DNA of 64,000 bases, taken from Gnetum montanum. Taxonomy: Eukaryota; Streptophyta; Gnetopsida; Gnetales; Gnetaceae. Below are positions 24,491 through 35,869 of the stretch, piece after piece (position 1 is the first letter of the stretch; each line of letters begins with the position of its first letter). A program made the position numbers and the translations under genes. The DNA is taken from the NCBI GenBank assembly GCA_015680685.1, contig MNCI01033474.1:864009-928008 (forward strand). The letters run 5' to 3'. The notes below the pieces were generated by a model. That model was not told the DNA's origin. It saw only the letters and a program-made list of their open reading frames with translations, and searched no databases.

Positions 24491-25337
24491 TTCTCTAATA
24501 TTGTAACATTCAGAAAAAATGTAAGTGCTAGTGTTGTGCCCCATTTGGAACTAGGCATGTTAGATGGTGGTGCCAATGTTCCTTCCCTATGGAGCCTGGG
24601 GAAAGTTAATTATGTTATGTGTAATAGATTATATTTTTCTTTTATCTTATTTTATGCATCATTTGTCTATTTATTTTTTATTATTTTTGTTACCTTTTAT
24701 AATGCTAACACTTTGATTACTATGGTGTTGCAAGATCTTGCTGAAACCTGCCCTCATCATGGTCGAACTATTGGGGATCCTGTGTTGTATGGGTAATCCC
24801 ATGTCAAATGTTCCCACACCACATGCACACATAGGATACTAGACAATCTGATTTTAGGAGGATGCATAGGAGTTCCTAGAATTCCTACTTCACCACTTCA
24901 ATGTGATCATATGGCTACACTTGATAGCTAAAGTAGCAGGAATCCTAGTTAAGATGTTGTTGTCTAGGGAAAAATGAGGCATTTTGAAATTCATGTTAGA
25001 TGAACCCATTGAAGGTAAAGAGGTAGGGAACTTGAGCTAGCATCCAAAATGCCTCAAGCTATTATCTTGGATTTGGAAGATGCTTGAGTTCTAGTGCAAT
25101 CATAAATAAAACACTGTATTCCTTGCCCTTCGTGTGCACACACCCTTCAAAAACTCACATGGGATGATTTACTTAGCTGTAGGGTGATCCCTATTGTGAT
25201 TTTCCCCTATTTTTTTTACTATCTATTATCTCATGGCTTAGGAATCTTATTGTCTTTTTACCTATTGCTATATTTTCTGTTAATGAAAATGGCCTCCATG
25301 ATGGAGAAGGGATATTAGCCCTAGTCTAAAAAGCCCT

Positions 25338-26165
25338 TGAAACACCACAAAATTTTGGCCTAGCACTTTCAAACAAGATTCAAGCTAAGTCATGTGGCTA
25401 CCCAAGCATGAGTACAGCATGACCAAACTTGGAGGCCTTTGAAATAATCCTCGATGGTTCATGATTCAATAGGCAAGGTCCCCCTAGGGACCACGGGTAG
25501 CTGCATCAACTTCTGGCATTCAGAATCAAAATTTTTGAGCTCAAAATGCTTAGTTTTGGCTAAGTATAATTTGGTTACTTTTCTTACACTGCTCAGCGTA
25601 AGGCTCAACAGCACCAACTTTTGGAGCCCCGAAACTAAGTCAAAACAAGCTGAAATCAAGCACAGGGACCCCCCATGACCTTCACCAAGCCCCTAGAAGC
25701 TCCCAACCTCCAGAAAATCAAGATTTGGGCCTCAAATATGCCACTTTGACTTGGTGACATTGGGGTTACTTTTCTTACGCTGCTCAGCATAAGGCTCAGC
25801 GTCACCAACTTTTGGAGCCTCGAAACAGAGCCAAACCGACATCCAAATCAGCCCAAATTTGGCACACAGAACCCTCATGACCCATAGCATGCACATCCAC
25901 TTTGAAAATGGGTCTCATAGGTCAAAAACAAGTTCAAAATTCACTATTTTCAGGTCATGCGCTATTAGTCAGGCTGACATGCTTCCAGCAGCGTAAGCCC
26001 AATGTAAACACTTTCATACACTGGATGCTGGATACTGGATGCTAGAAACTAATACTAGGACACATTGAAGACATGCTAGAGCCAAATACATGCACACTAA
26101 AGGCCTTGGAAAAGCAAAAATAGCACAGATCTGCAGATCTGGAGGCTAGACATCCAGATCCATTC
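25338..26165 (+). repeat. N 5' LTR, truncated
   Basis: Collinear with 30602-31447 up to GATCCATTC, where the two diverge. Contains two copies of a block beginning GGTTACTTTTCTTAC about 191 bp apart (25573 and 25764), as does the 3' copy (30837 and 31028). The part corresponding to 31448 onward, with the TATA box, is missing. Confidence 0.85.
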
Positions 26166-27660
26166 ATGGTAGAATTACACTTGGTGAATGGAGGGGATCA
26201 TTGCCATCTTCAGGGAATCACACTCCCACAGTTAACGAAGTACAATGAGAAGGGAGACCCAAAAAATCACTTGGTAACATTCTGATCAGAGATCCTATTG
26301 CTTCAAGCTTGGCCCCACGCAATCTTATGTGTGTTCTCTATGTCATTAATGGGCATAGCCTTAGACTAGTATAGAGCCCTGCCATGTAACTCCATATCCT
26401 CTCTGGAGGATATGTTACATTAGTTCGTTACCTGGTTTAAGTACAACCTCAAGCCTAAGGCCACACTATACACTTTGATACAGGTGAAACAAGTGCCACT
26501 AGAGCCTATGCAGAAGTTCATTCAATGATGGAGCACAACCCTTAACAAACTTCATGAGCCCATCCCTAAAACGTATTTGCTTATGATTCTGAAAGAAGCC
26601 ATGAATGATTTCATTAAGTCAAAACTGTACTACCTAAGTGCTCAAACATTGAGTGAAGCCTTCATGAAAATCAAGAACATTGAACAAGCTACACAAACCA
26701 ACAATGAACCTGCCTATGTGGCTTACAAGAACCAACACATTACCAAACAACAGACAACAACGGAAACTGTAGCCACAAGCACAAAAACAACAAACATCAG
26801 TACCAACCCTCTTGCAATGATAGGGGCCATCCCAAGGCCCAACTTTCATTCCAAGGATCACTCTAAGTATACGTCACTACCCACTTGATCCTTTGAACTA
26901 CTAGAGCAACTCCTCAAAACTGGGCAAATCCAATACAAACAAGTAGCGGAGAATGCCCACCGAAAACATGATAGGTACTACGAGCTACTAAGGAACCCTA
27001 CCTTAGCAGCACCAAACAACCACCCGGTCCCATGATGCTTCAAGTTAGATCAATTCTATCACTACCACTAGATGTCTGATCACAATACCGACAACTACCG
27101 TTCCTTATAGGATGATCTTCAGACAATCATAGAATGGGGTCAACTCAACATCAACACCCTGAGTCAACCTAGCACAGATGATGCCTCCCATGCCATAAAC
27201 TCTATTACCATAGGAAGCAAGCCAAAACCTATGCGGCAACCATTCATGATCCAGGTGCCTCTTAGCAAGGCAATGATCCCATCCACCTCCACGAGTAAGA
27301 GGTCTCCCATTGTCATCCTGGTGCCACCTCAAGCACCTGTAAAACCTTTCATGGTCAAACTACCACCGCAATCGTCTGCTAAGACGTTAAACTGGCATGA
27401 TGCATTGACCACAACCACAAAGAAACCTTTCATCATCAAGGTGCCACAACAAGCTAGTCAAACACCAAAAACTCCTCCCAAACTACCATTTTTCATAAAG
27501 GTGCCACCACGTGATGGCCCCTCACCTACCTAGAGCCCAACCATAGGCAACGTATCAATATCTTCTCCCTCATAAGTCAACCTTGCCAACAACACAAGTA
27601 AGCCTACCAAATGGTAGCAGAAGAGGAAAAATGAACAATGAACAACATCCATAGCCAAAA
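26166..27660 (+). pseudogene. N gag
   Basis: The reading near 26225 (LPQLTKYNEKGDPKNHLVTF) and 26577-26888 (DFIKSKLYYLSAQTLSEAF, AYVAYKNQH) matches the T2 gag at 38102-37653 almost phrase by phrase, so this is the Gag of the same family. A proline-rich linker at 27231-27533 holds five copies of a PF(M/I/F)(I/V)KVPP-like motif. There are stops but long open parts. Gag would package the element RNA. Confidence 0.8.
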
Positions 27661-28574
27661 TGAAGGCCACACCAAGCAAGCAACAATCGAACACTGGGGC
27701 CCCTGCCCCTAATCTCAAGCAAACTAGGCCTAAGCCCTCTACGCAAGAGGCCCATCACTCAACCCACACAAAGGAAGCCAAAGCCAACACAACGACCAAC
27801 AACACAGACTTCGTAGTTGCACTAGCCCAAGTAAAACAAATGCTCAAACAGAAGAACACAATGATGAGCTTGTATGACCTAGTCATGACTTTAGCCGCTC
27901 ACCGCGAAGCCTTGGCTCAAATGTTAGCATCAATTCCTATTACGAAGGACATCCCCAAAAATGAGGAATCCATCCATGTAATGATTTCACAACACACACC
28001 ACAAGGATTGGGTTCAAACACCTTAGCCTTTCATGACAATGTAGTTAAAGTCAACCCCAAACGAGGGGAGGTCACAATAGCTCCATTGTCGATTAGCGTA
28101 CGTGTTGGGCAATGTACCATTCGTAGAGTGCACATTGATGACAGTGCGGCAACAAAAGTAGCTTTATACTCCATCATCGACAAACTTGGCATGGTAGATG
28201 AGATCATGCCAATGAAAATGATGTGTTTAAAATCCTTCAACAGATCATGTGTCACAGTTAAGGACACAATCAACTTAGCCTTTGTGGTAGGAGAACAATT
28301 CTCCATTAGTGCGGAGTTCACTGTCATAGAAGAGATGCCAAGTTTCAACATGATTCTTGGTAGACCTTGGCTAGCCCAACAATGGGCTGTTTCCTCACTA
28401 ATACATCAAGAAATCCACCTTCCATACGATGGTGGACAAGTCATCATACATGGCGATAACATTCCCTTTCAAGCCATCCACAACATAAACATGTCACAAC
28501 TCTTGAAAGAAGAATCTCTTGATGGAACACCCACAGCAACAAATGCAACACCTAGAGCTAAAATTCCCAAATGA
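27660..28574 (+). pseudogene. N gag C-terminus and protease
   Basis: This is the longest open frame in the window (304 residues, no stop). It has a Lys/Thr-rich start, then MSLYDLVMTLAAHREALAQ, then a retropepsin-like domain: SVRVGQCTIRRVHIDDSAATK, SFNMILGRPWLAQQW and HQEIHLPYDGGQ. Where retropepsins have D-S/T-G, this has DDSA (28137 onward); T2 shows IDDRV at the same place. Activity is therefore doubtful, or the family uses a variant site. It would cleave Gag. It ends at TGA 28572-28574 without any RT following. Confidence 0.8.
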
Positions 28575-28774
28575 GTGGTAAAAACCAAAAGCCTCCCAGA
28601 GCAACCAAAACCTACCATGCCTCCTAGACCATGTCTGTCTAGGAAACAACCACACAATCAAGGCTCCCCTATAGCCAAAAACATGTCTGATCCTTGCCCA
28701 CTCTTTACCTTTGTTCATTGTGCATACATTACCTTATTTTGCATTGTACTATCTTACATGTTTACATGCAACCT

Positions 28775-28885
28775 GAAAAGGCCTTAAACTAGCCTGTGGC
28801 CCGAAAAGGCCTTAAATTAGCACAAGGCCTGGTATGGCTTTAAATTTCCACGCACAGCCCAAAAAGGCCTTAAACTACCACTTTT
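28775..28885 (+). repeat. N array A, about 30-bp unit
   Basis: About four units of GCCTGAAAAGGCCTTAAACTAGCC-like sequence about 200 bp after the protease stop. The same unit on the minus strand follows T2 protease at 35690-35420. Confidence 0.8.
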
Positions 28886-29010
28886 TGCATTGTTTTCTAT
28901 TTTTCTTGTGCATTTAGGTTCTATTTTCAGTAGTTACTACTTGACATTATGTTCTCTAGTTTCTTCTTTTGCAGGATCACCTAGACATACGTGCATGCAT
29001 CCACACATCA

Positions 29011-29276
29011 TCCTGGCATCATGACAGTAAAATGATACCATAGATTCGTCCTGGCATCATGATGGTAAACTGATACCATAGATTCATCCTGCCATCATGA
29101 CGATAAAATGATACCACAGATTTGTCCTAGCATCATGATGATAAACTAATACCACAGATTCGTCCTGGCATCATGATGATAAATTGATACCACAGATTCA
29201 TCCTGGAATCATGACCTAAAATTGATACCACAGAATGGTCCTGGCATCATGACCTAAAACTGATACCATAGATTGT
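29011..29276 (+). repeat. N array B, seven copies of a 38-bp unit
   Basis: Units start at 29011, 29049, 29087, 29125, 29163, 29201 and 29239, an exact 38-bp period. Each begins TCCTGGCATCATGA and contains TGATACCAYAGATT. Copies are well conserved, so this array is younger than A and C. The unit retains a TAAAYTGATACCA segment reminiscent of the TTAAACTAG core. Confidence 0.95.
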
Positions 29277-29289
29277 CTGGAATGACAAT

Positions 29290-29475
29290 AAACTACCACA
29301 TTATCATCTGCCAGAGTTTGCTTAGACTATAAACTAGCTCACCTCTCCATAGTCTGCCACGACTATAAACTAGCATTGTACTATCCGCTACGTCGCTAAA
29401 CTAGCAACATCCAATGGGTTATGACGTAAAACTAACTCACAATAGTCTGCAAAGACTATAAACTAGCAACTTCTA
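29290..29475 (+). repeat. N array C, TAGTCTGC..ACTATAAACTAGC units
   Basis: About five degenerate units such as AGTCTGCCACGACTATAAACTAGCA. They match the T1 post-integrase array (3140-3240) better than array A, which suggests this part came from the 3' side of a lost pol. Confidence 0.75.
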
Positions 29476-30584
29476 CACTAGCCTACTAATCTATTTCTGT
29501 AATCAAGCAACATGTCTTCATCAACCTGCTACATGAGTTCATCATGTGGACTTTAACAACATTATTGTTGCTTGATTTTATTTGCCTGTGATTACACGTA
29601 GTGTCTCCATCTCATTGGTTGCATCCATGTTTAACGTGTTAAGCTAACTCACCACACTCATATTTTTCTTATCTTCTTGGAGTTTTGTTTGCATGATGAC
29701 ACCTAGAGGTGTTCGTACATGGATGCACTTCATCATGGCAATGAGGTACCACATTGTTCCTAACACATGTAACTAGGTTTATCAGACCATTCACAGGTAC
29801 ATTCCCAGTTCCCCAAATATCCCTTATTACCTGACATGTTCTCTCTACCTTGTTCAGTTACATTTCCCGGATACATCCTAGTCATCCCAAAACTCTGAAC
29901 ACATGGTTCCCAAAACTCTAAACACATGGTTGCACACTATAACTCTCAAAGCAGTTGCAACACACAGTACAACACATGAAACAGATACCAGCACACTAGC
30001 ATGAGTATAACATTGAAAGAGATATTTGTTCAAAAAACAAAAGAGAAAAAAAATCAAAGAGTAAAATCCATCAGAAGACCCTTGGCACTTCCCATACAAG
30101 CCACAAGCGGGAAGGTACTTGTCTTGGAAGAAAACACTTGTGTCTCAAACAATCATGTTGCATTCCACCACGTGGCTTTGGCTATTAGACAATGGGTTCC
30201 CTTTCACATTCAACAAGGGTCCTATTTCTCAAAAGAACACACCACCTCACCGCATGGATTTGGTTGTGACAACGAGTTCTCTTAAACAGGATACAAGAGT
30301 CTCGTTCCTCCAAAGGATGCACATCTCATGCCTTGGTCCCAAGTCCACTAGATACTGGCTATTAACATGGACAAACATGATGTATTCACACAAGAGCATT
30401 CCTCTTCCCATAGTTACAAACCCTCTCCCTATACATCTCAAAACCTCATTTCCCCATCTCATGTACTTCTGATCACGATGTGATGACATCTGGCCAAGTG
30501 CCAAAGAATAATGCTTGATACCCAGTTGCTCGTGGTGTTTTGTACTTCTTTTTCGATGCCTCTCGGGTAGATTCCTCCAAGCAT
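29476..30584 (+). other. N 3' untranslated region
   Basis: Non-coding as far as can be seen. Open frames of 94-129 residues (30001-30285, 30119-30472, 30247-30636 minus) overlap each other, and the last crosses the PPT into the LTR, so none is credible. Confidence 0.5.
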
Positions 30585-30601
30585 CAACAAATAGAGGCCA
30601 A
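30585..30601 (+). other. N polypurine tract
   Basis: CAACAAATAGAGGCCAA directly precedes TGAAACACC. The same tract occurs in T1 and T2, preceded upstream in T1 and N by a TCTCGGG phrase. Confidence 0.8.
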
Positions 30602-32100
30602 TGAAACACCATAAAATTTTGTCCTAGCACTTTCAAAAAAGATTCAAGCTAAGTCATGCGGCTACCCAAGCATGAGTACAACATGACCAAACTTGGAGGC
30701 CTCCAAAATAGCCCTCGATGGTTCACGATTCAACAAGCAAGGTCCCCTCGGGGCCCATGGGCAGCTGCATCAACTTTCGGCATTCAGAATCAAAATTTTT
30801 GAGCTCAAAATGCTTGGTTTTGGCTAATTATAATTTGGTTACTTTTCTTACCCTGCTCAGCGTAAGGCTCAACATCACCAACTTTTGGAGCCCCAAAATT
30901 GAGTCGAAATAGGCTGAAATCGAGCACAGGGACCCCCCCCCCCCTGCATGACCTTCACCAAGGTCCCCATCATCTCCTAGCCTCTAGAAAATTAAGATTT
31001 GGGCCTCAAATGTGCCACTTTGACTTGGTGATGCTCAGGTTACTTTTCTTACGCTGTTCAATGTAAGGCTCAACATCACCAACTTTTGGAGCCCCGAAAT
31101 AGAGCCAAAACAACATCCAAACCAGCCCAAATTTGGCACACAAAACCCTCATGACCCATAGCATGTAGACCCACTCTAAAAATGGGTCTCACAGGTCAAA
31201 ATGGGTTCAAAATGCACTGTTTTCAGGTCATGCATTGTTAGTCACACTGACACGCTTCTAGCAACGTAAGCCCAACGTAAACCCTTTCATACGTTGGATG
31301 CTGGATGCTGGATGCTGGATGCTAGATGCTGATGATAGGACACACTGCAGACATGCCAGAGATAGATCCATGCACACTGAAGGCCTTGGCGGAGCAAAAA
31401 AGGCACAGATCTACAGATCCAGAGGCCATACATCTAGATCCATTCTTTTACTTTAACATTCTTTGTATATTTTGCATTTTTTAGCGTATCAAGTTCTTAT
31501 GCTGTGGATTGCACATGTTAGCGTAAGAGATCTTGGTCACACTACATGCTGTACATTATAACATTTCATGCATCTAGTCAATGCACACACCTGTCACCTG
31601 ATCCAAAGTATGCTCACGCTACAGCCACTGATCTTCTCCCAGATCTGAATCTCACGTCTAAAATCCTATAAATCTCCTGGTTTTCCACTAGATCAGGGTT
31701 GGAAAAATTGGAATCTCATAGACTTAGGAAATCTAGACATCAATCTCATATGCTAGGCATCAGACTTGGTTACGCTGAGCAAGGGCAATCTTGGTCATGC
31801 TGTAGAACCTGCAACCAGAAACCTGTATTCCCCAGCATCCATTCACATCCATCGAGGCAAACGTCCATCTTGTGACCAATCCACAACTTTGTTCTGACCG
31901 GTGCACATTGTAATTGTTTATCAATACAAAAAATTTGCATTATTGCCCAGATTCTTGCATTTACTTTAATTTTCCTATAGTTTACATTAATTTTCCTATT
32001 CACATTTTTCCTATTTTCCTTATTTAAAGAGTTTACATTCGTTTTCATTTGTTTACATTCAGTTTTGCATTTGTTTACGTATAACCCAATGCATCACAAT
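30602..32100 (+). repeat. N 3' LTR (right end uncertain)
   Basis: Homologous to 25338-26165, then continues through a TATA box (31667-31673) into an R/U5-like part with many TTTACATT phrases. A run of 12 or more C occurs at about 30933-30945 and a 7-bp repeat (GGATGCT) at 31303-31335. No clear terminal CA plus duplication was found, so the end is an estimate. Confidence 0.65.
31667..31673 (+). promoter_or_regulatory. TATA box in N 3' LTR
   Basis: AAATCCTATAAATCTCC. The corresponding part of the 5' LTR is deleted. Confidence 0.55.
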
Positions 32101-32180
32101 TGTGTACATTCAAGGAAGTCCTCATCTGACCGGTGTGCAGACCATTCAAGGCACTCTACCTTTGTTAATTTCCAGCTTGC

Positions 32181-35100
32181 CCTCAGGCAAAGGCAAGGTC
32201 TTACTATTTCATCCATAGATCTCTCGGTGTCCGTTTATTCTAGCCTCTCATCGACAATTTTGGATGGTATAGCCCTAAAGAATTCTCATTCATTGAGAAT
32301 GTGTGTGCTAGAATTATAGGGAAAATTGGGGCAAATACGATGAATTACCCTACTAGATACTCCAAATCCTATGTGAAGTACTGGGATCTCGATTGGTTGG
32401 ATGTTGAGTGGGCATCCCGGATACCCAGTGTAGAAGAGGTTTTGGTCCCACTACTGTCATTCCCCATACCATTTGTTCCATGTAAGTTATATCATCCATT
32501 TATTTTCATGCACTTTTTATTTTTACATTTTTATCACATTGCTGATTCTACTTTTGTTTATTGTAGCTACAGCTAAGTCCAAAGAGGTCACCATGGTTGT
32601 CTCAAGATGCACTAAGGCCAATCTTCTTTTCAAGTATGGTGAGATTGATGGTTCGCAACACTAGTTGTGCCATGAGGCCTTAGCAAGGGTAATCCAAAAT
32701 CTTCAATGAGCTAGGCTCATGGACCTTTTCTTGGCCATGAACCCAAGCATCTTAATAGTCGAGATCATTTCCGGAGGTGAGTTCACAACGTGCAGGTCAT
32801 CTTTGAGGTCATGGATGACCTTTTTTTAGATCTCTTTGGCATTCCCTCTAAAGGTCTACTAGTAGGTGAGAAAACCAATAATGAACTAAACCATAGAGAA
32901 GACATTGTAGAGTGGCTGGGCACTGAGAAAGGCTACAAGGGTATACCCATGAAGCAAGTAAAATTGTTGGTGGCCCAACACCTCTATCTCATCTTCTGGG
33001 TTCATGCATTTCCTAAGCTACTTTCTCAAGGAAAGGTCCTTGGGGTAGAGTAGGATTGGGTTATGAGGGATGTGATAGAGGAAGGAGCATAATATAACTA
33101 GGCTAAATACCTTACCAATGGCCTGCAAGCCAAAATTGTCAAAATTTGTGGCAACTTCAAGGCACGCTCTCATGTACATTTTGCATTCTTCGTAGTGTGT
33201 CTATGAAGGTTTGTGGAATTCCTGCTGGTTTGTGAGAATGGACTATGGATGGTGCAAGAGTGCACCCAGATATCCAAGCCATGGATTTACCACTTGTACC
33301 ATACAACATGGTCATAGGATCCCCCAAAGGCCATAAGTGAGTCATTTTTAGTGATGACCAAGGGCCACATTGGGCCATCCTACTGTGCACATGACAGTGC
33401 TAAAGAGACTCCTCCTACAACAATAGGCAATGCAATGAGGGGGGCATGACTCACCATTGAGATGGTAAGGTCAAAGATGCAGATCAAGAAGCCTTGTTCT
33501 GTAGAGGAGCTTGTGCACAAAATTGAGAAAAGGGGCAAGAAGCTATGCTTTGGACTTAATGATGCATGATCAGAGTTAACCAATAAGTATACATTATTTA
33601 GTATATTTCTTTTTTATATATAATTATTATTACATATATTTTTTTCTTTCGTTAAATGTTCTAACTTAGGTTTTTGCAACATAGGCAAGGAGGCCCCTGC
33701 CCTAGAAGAGGATCCCTTAGAGGAGGATGTCCCTAAGCTTGAGGGACACATGGCAAATGAAGACACCATCAAAATTTTGAGATAGCTTGAAGAGAAGGGG
33801 CTATAATTTGAGGATGGTAAGTTTTATCACTTATTTAAAGGTGTGCAAATGTGTGATCCCCCCGCTCTCACCCCTAAGGGTTTGCTAGGTAGGAGCTTTG
33901 CATCGCCATTTTTATTATGCTCTTCTTCTCCCTCTTTTATCTTTTTTTTATCATTTTTATATTTTATATTTTATTTTGACAACCTTGACATGCTTTATCT
34001 TACAGTGGGTGATGCTTTTGTTGAGCGTCATGAATCTGCATCCACTTTCTTCTCATGACCATGGGTAGAAACTCTTGACAAGTTTGTCTTCATGTAAGAC
34101 ATAGTGGATGACATGATTGACCTCCTGAAATAGATAGATCTTGAGATAGGTATGTTTTTGTTTTTTGTTCTTTTTGGCTTCTTCTTGTTTTTTTTCCTTT
34201 GTCGTATGACTAATGTTTCCCTTTTTGGTATAACAAGCTCACGACTCAAGTGGGATCCATAAAGAGTAGTCCAAGTTGATGTTGTATTTGAGTTCCCTCC
34301 TAAGGTAGAACAAATGCCTCATTGTATATATGATGAGGTAACCAAGAGCACACTACACTCAGCAAAATCATTGTGGGAGTGTAGACATGTGAACAAGGAG
34401 TTCTAGAAACAAGTACAAGAGCTCTAGGAGTAGAAGGCAAACCAGGCAGCCCAATTGGAAGATTTGTAGTTGTAGAACAACTTCTTGGTGGCCCACAATA
34501 AATCAAAAAGAAATTGGTATATGGCTTTGATTGACTATGCTAGGTATTGGTTAGCTATCAAGGGAAAGAATGAGACTACTCGTGAGATTATTGAGCAGCA
34601 CTTGCAGATGGACCTCTTAGCTCAGAAGAACTAGGACTAGAAGAACTATAGCACCAAAGTATATGAGTGGGGATAGACTCAAAAGAACCACAAGTATTAT
34701 TACAAGATGGAATGTGTAGCCTATCATAATAATTATAGCGATGATTTTGTGAAGCACCGATGTCGTGACATATTCCTTGATGCCATTGATGCGACATAGG
34801 CTTACAACATGTTCATGAGCCATTTGGTGGTTAGTGAGTCCCAAAGAGGGAGATTGCTATTCCTTTCGGAGAGGTTACATCTACCACATTTTCTCTAGGG
34901 CCACCCATATGGATAGCCATGGAGAAAGGGAAGACCTCATAGCCATTAATTTGGGAGAGGAGGATTGAACACACATGTCAAAGGAGAAGATCCTCTGACA
35001 CCTAGAGGATGGCCTCAACAAGATGCCCCTAGACATGGATGTGGGTCCATCTTAGGTTGGTTAAATTTACTTTATTTTTATCTATTTCATAATAATTTCA

Positions 35101-35254
35101 CATGTTATCCTATTTGTTGATTGGTTTATCATTTTGTCTTTATTTTATGTAGGATCTAGGTGAAGGTGCAAGACCTAGCGAAGTAGAAGATAAAGATGGA
35201 GGGAAGAGCCTTAGCTTCTCATCATTAATACAAATTAAAAGATTTGAGATGTAG
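32181..35254 (+). pseudogene. ORFX: decayed six-exon gene-like unit, function unknown
   Basis: Six open blocks are joined by GT-AG introns of plant size. Exons: about 32181-32481, 32567-33586, 33685-33816, 34006-34149, 34238-35055 and 35153-35254. Exon 1 reads YWDLDWLDVEWASRIPSVEE; exon 2 contains VIFEVMDDLFLDLFGIPSKG and WLGTEKGYKGIPMKQVKLL with one frameshift near 32785. Exon 5 opens a coiled-coil-like stretch (34380-34500) before YMALIDYARYWLAIKGKNE. Exon 6 is acidic and ends in TAG. About 20 stops, mostly TAG, interrupt it. I do not recognise the family; the exon 2 segment is faintly like plant mobile-domain proteins. Intron retention argues against a processed copy. It lies just after an N-type LTR, so it may be a captured host gene or an element's own spliced ORF. 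Confidence 0.5.
32482..32566 (+). other. ORFX intron 1
   Basis: 85 bp, GTAAGTTATATC at the donor and TTTGTTTATTGTAG at the acceptor, T-rich throughout. It joins two open frames and is the best of the five introns; others are 33587-33684, 33817-34005, 34150-34237 and 35056-35152. Confidence 0.6.
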
Positions 35255-35419
35255 CCCTATTTTTGGAAAATTTTATATCTTTTGATGTGGATGTAATCCT
35301 GGACTATGTATTTTATTTATGATTTAATGAAAGGAATGATATATATTTATCTCTAACAGTATCATTTTAACTTCTATTCTAGTTGATCTCACTTTGGATT
35401 TTTGTTGATGTAATTAGGC

Positions 35420-35690
35420 CCCTTGTGGATCCCATGTGATAGTTTAAGGCCATTTTAGGCCATGCAATAGTTTAAGGCCATTTCAGACCATTGGATAAAA
35501 GGAAGTTAGTTTCCAATTTTAGGCCCCTTGTGGGCCATGCGATAGTTTAAGGCAATTTCAAGCCATCACTAGTTTAAGGCCATTTCGAGATAGTGATAGT
35601 TTAAGGTCATTTCAGGTCATAGGCTGGTTTAAGGTCATTTCAGGCCATAGGCTAGTTTCAGGCCATTTTAGGTTGCACTTTTTTTCATCT
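35420..35690 (-). repeat. T2 pre-RT tandem array, about 27-30 bp unit
   Basis: Seven to eight units of (plus strand) TAGTTTAAGGCCATTTCAGGCCATGCGA. It follows T2 protease on the minus strand and corresponds to N array A. Confidence 0.85.
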
Positions 35691-35869
35691 TTTGTTTTGG
35701 AGAAACAAAATCATAACTAATGCAAGAAGAAAACATAACACAAACTAAAACTATACATGCAAAAGGGGCTAAAGACAAGTTAGATGGGTAAGCAAGTTAG
35801 GGACATGCCCTAATGATGTAGATGTTTCCTAACCTGATGTGGGTTAGGTAGCACATAAGTCCTAGAAGG

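Larger units (their letters stand above)
23029..25332. other. Unassigned LTR-like block
   Basis: No coding domain is seen. On the plus strand a TATA box at 23280-23287 follows GCATGGGACATGG repeats, as in a U3. Further on, 23850-24065 holds repeats with CCCATGCTATGGG-type palindromes and 24095-24490 a hairpin array. These, together with the CTTAGAAAAATTTT phrase, resemble the U3 of T2 in plus-strand reading, which would make them a minus-strand LTR. The two polarity hints conflict, so I leave it unassigned. 24540-25330 holds nothing I recognise. Confidence 0.45.
25338..32100 (+). mobile_element. Gag-pro-only Tat-like element N
   Basis: Direct repeats at 25338 and 30602, each starting TGAAACACCA, bracket gag, protease, three tandem arrays, a 3' UTR and a PPT. 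No RT, RNase H or integrase lies between them. The 5' LTR is cut short at about 26165 and joins gag directly, so promoter, PBS and leader are lost. The end of the 3' LTR is not defined by eye; a TATA box at 31667 shows it runs past 31.7 kb, and 32100 is an estimate. Confidence 0.75.

Noticed and set aside
28031-28351. 106-residue minus-strand open frame
   Set aside because: Antisense to the open N protease frame.
30247-30636. 129-residue minus-strand open frame
   Set aside because: It spans the N polypurine tract and LTR start, which are fixed by comparison with T1 and T2.
25338-32100. Target-site duplication GCCCT for element N
   Set aside because: GCCCT precedes the 5' LTR and recurs at 32179 and 32272, but neither copy follows a terminal CA, so the match is probably chance.
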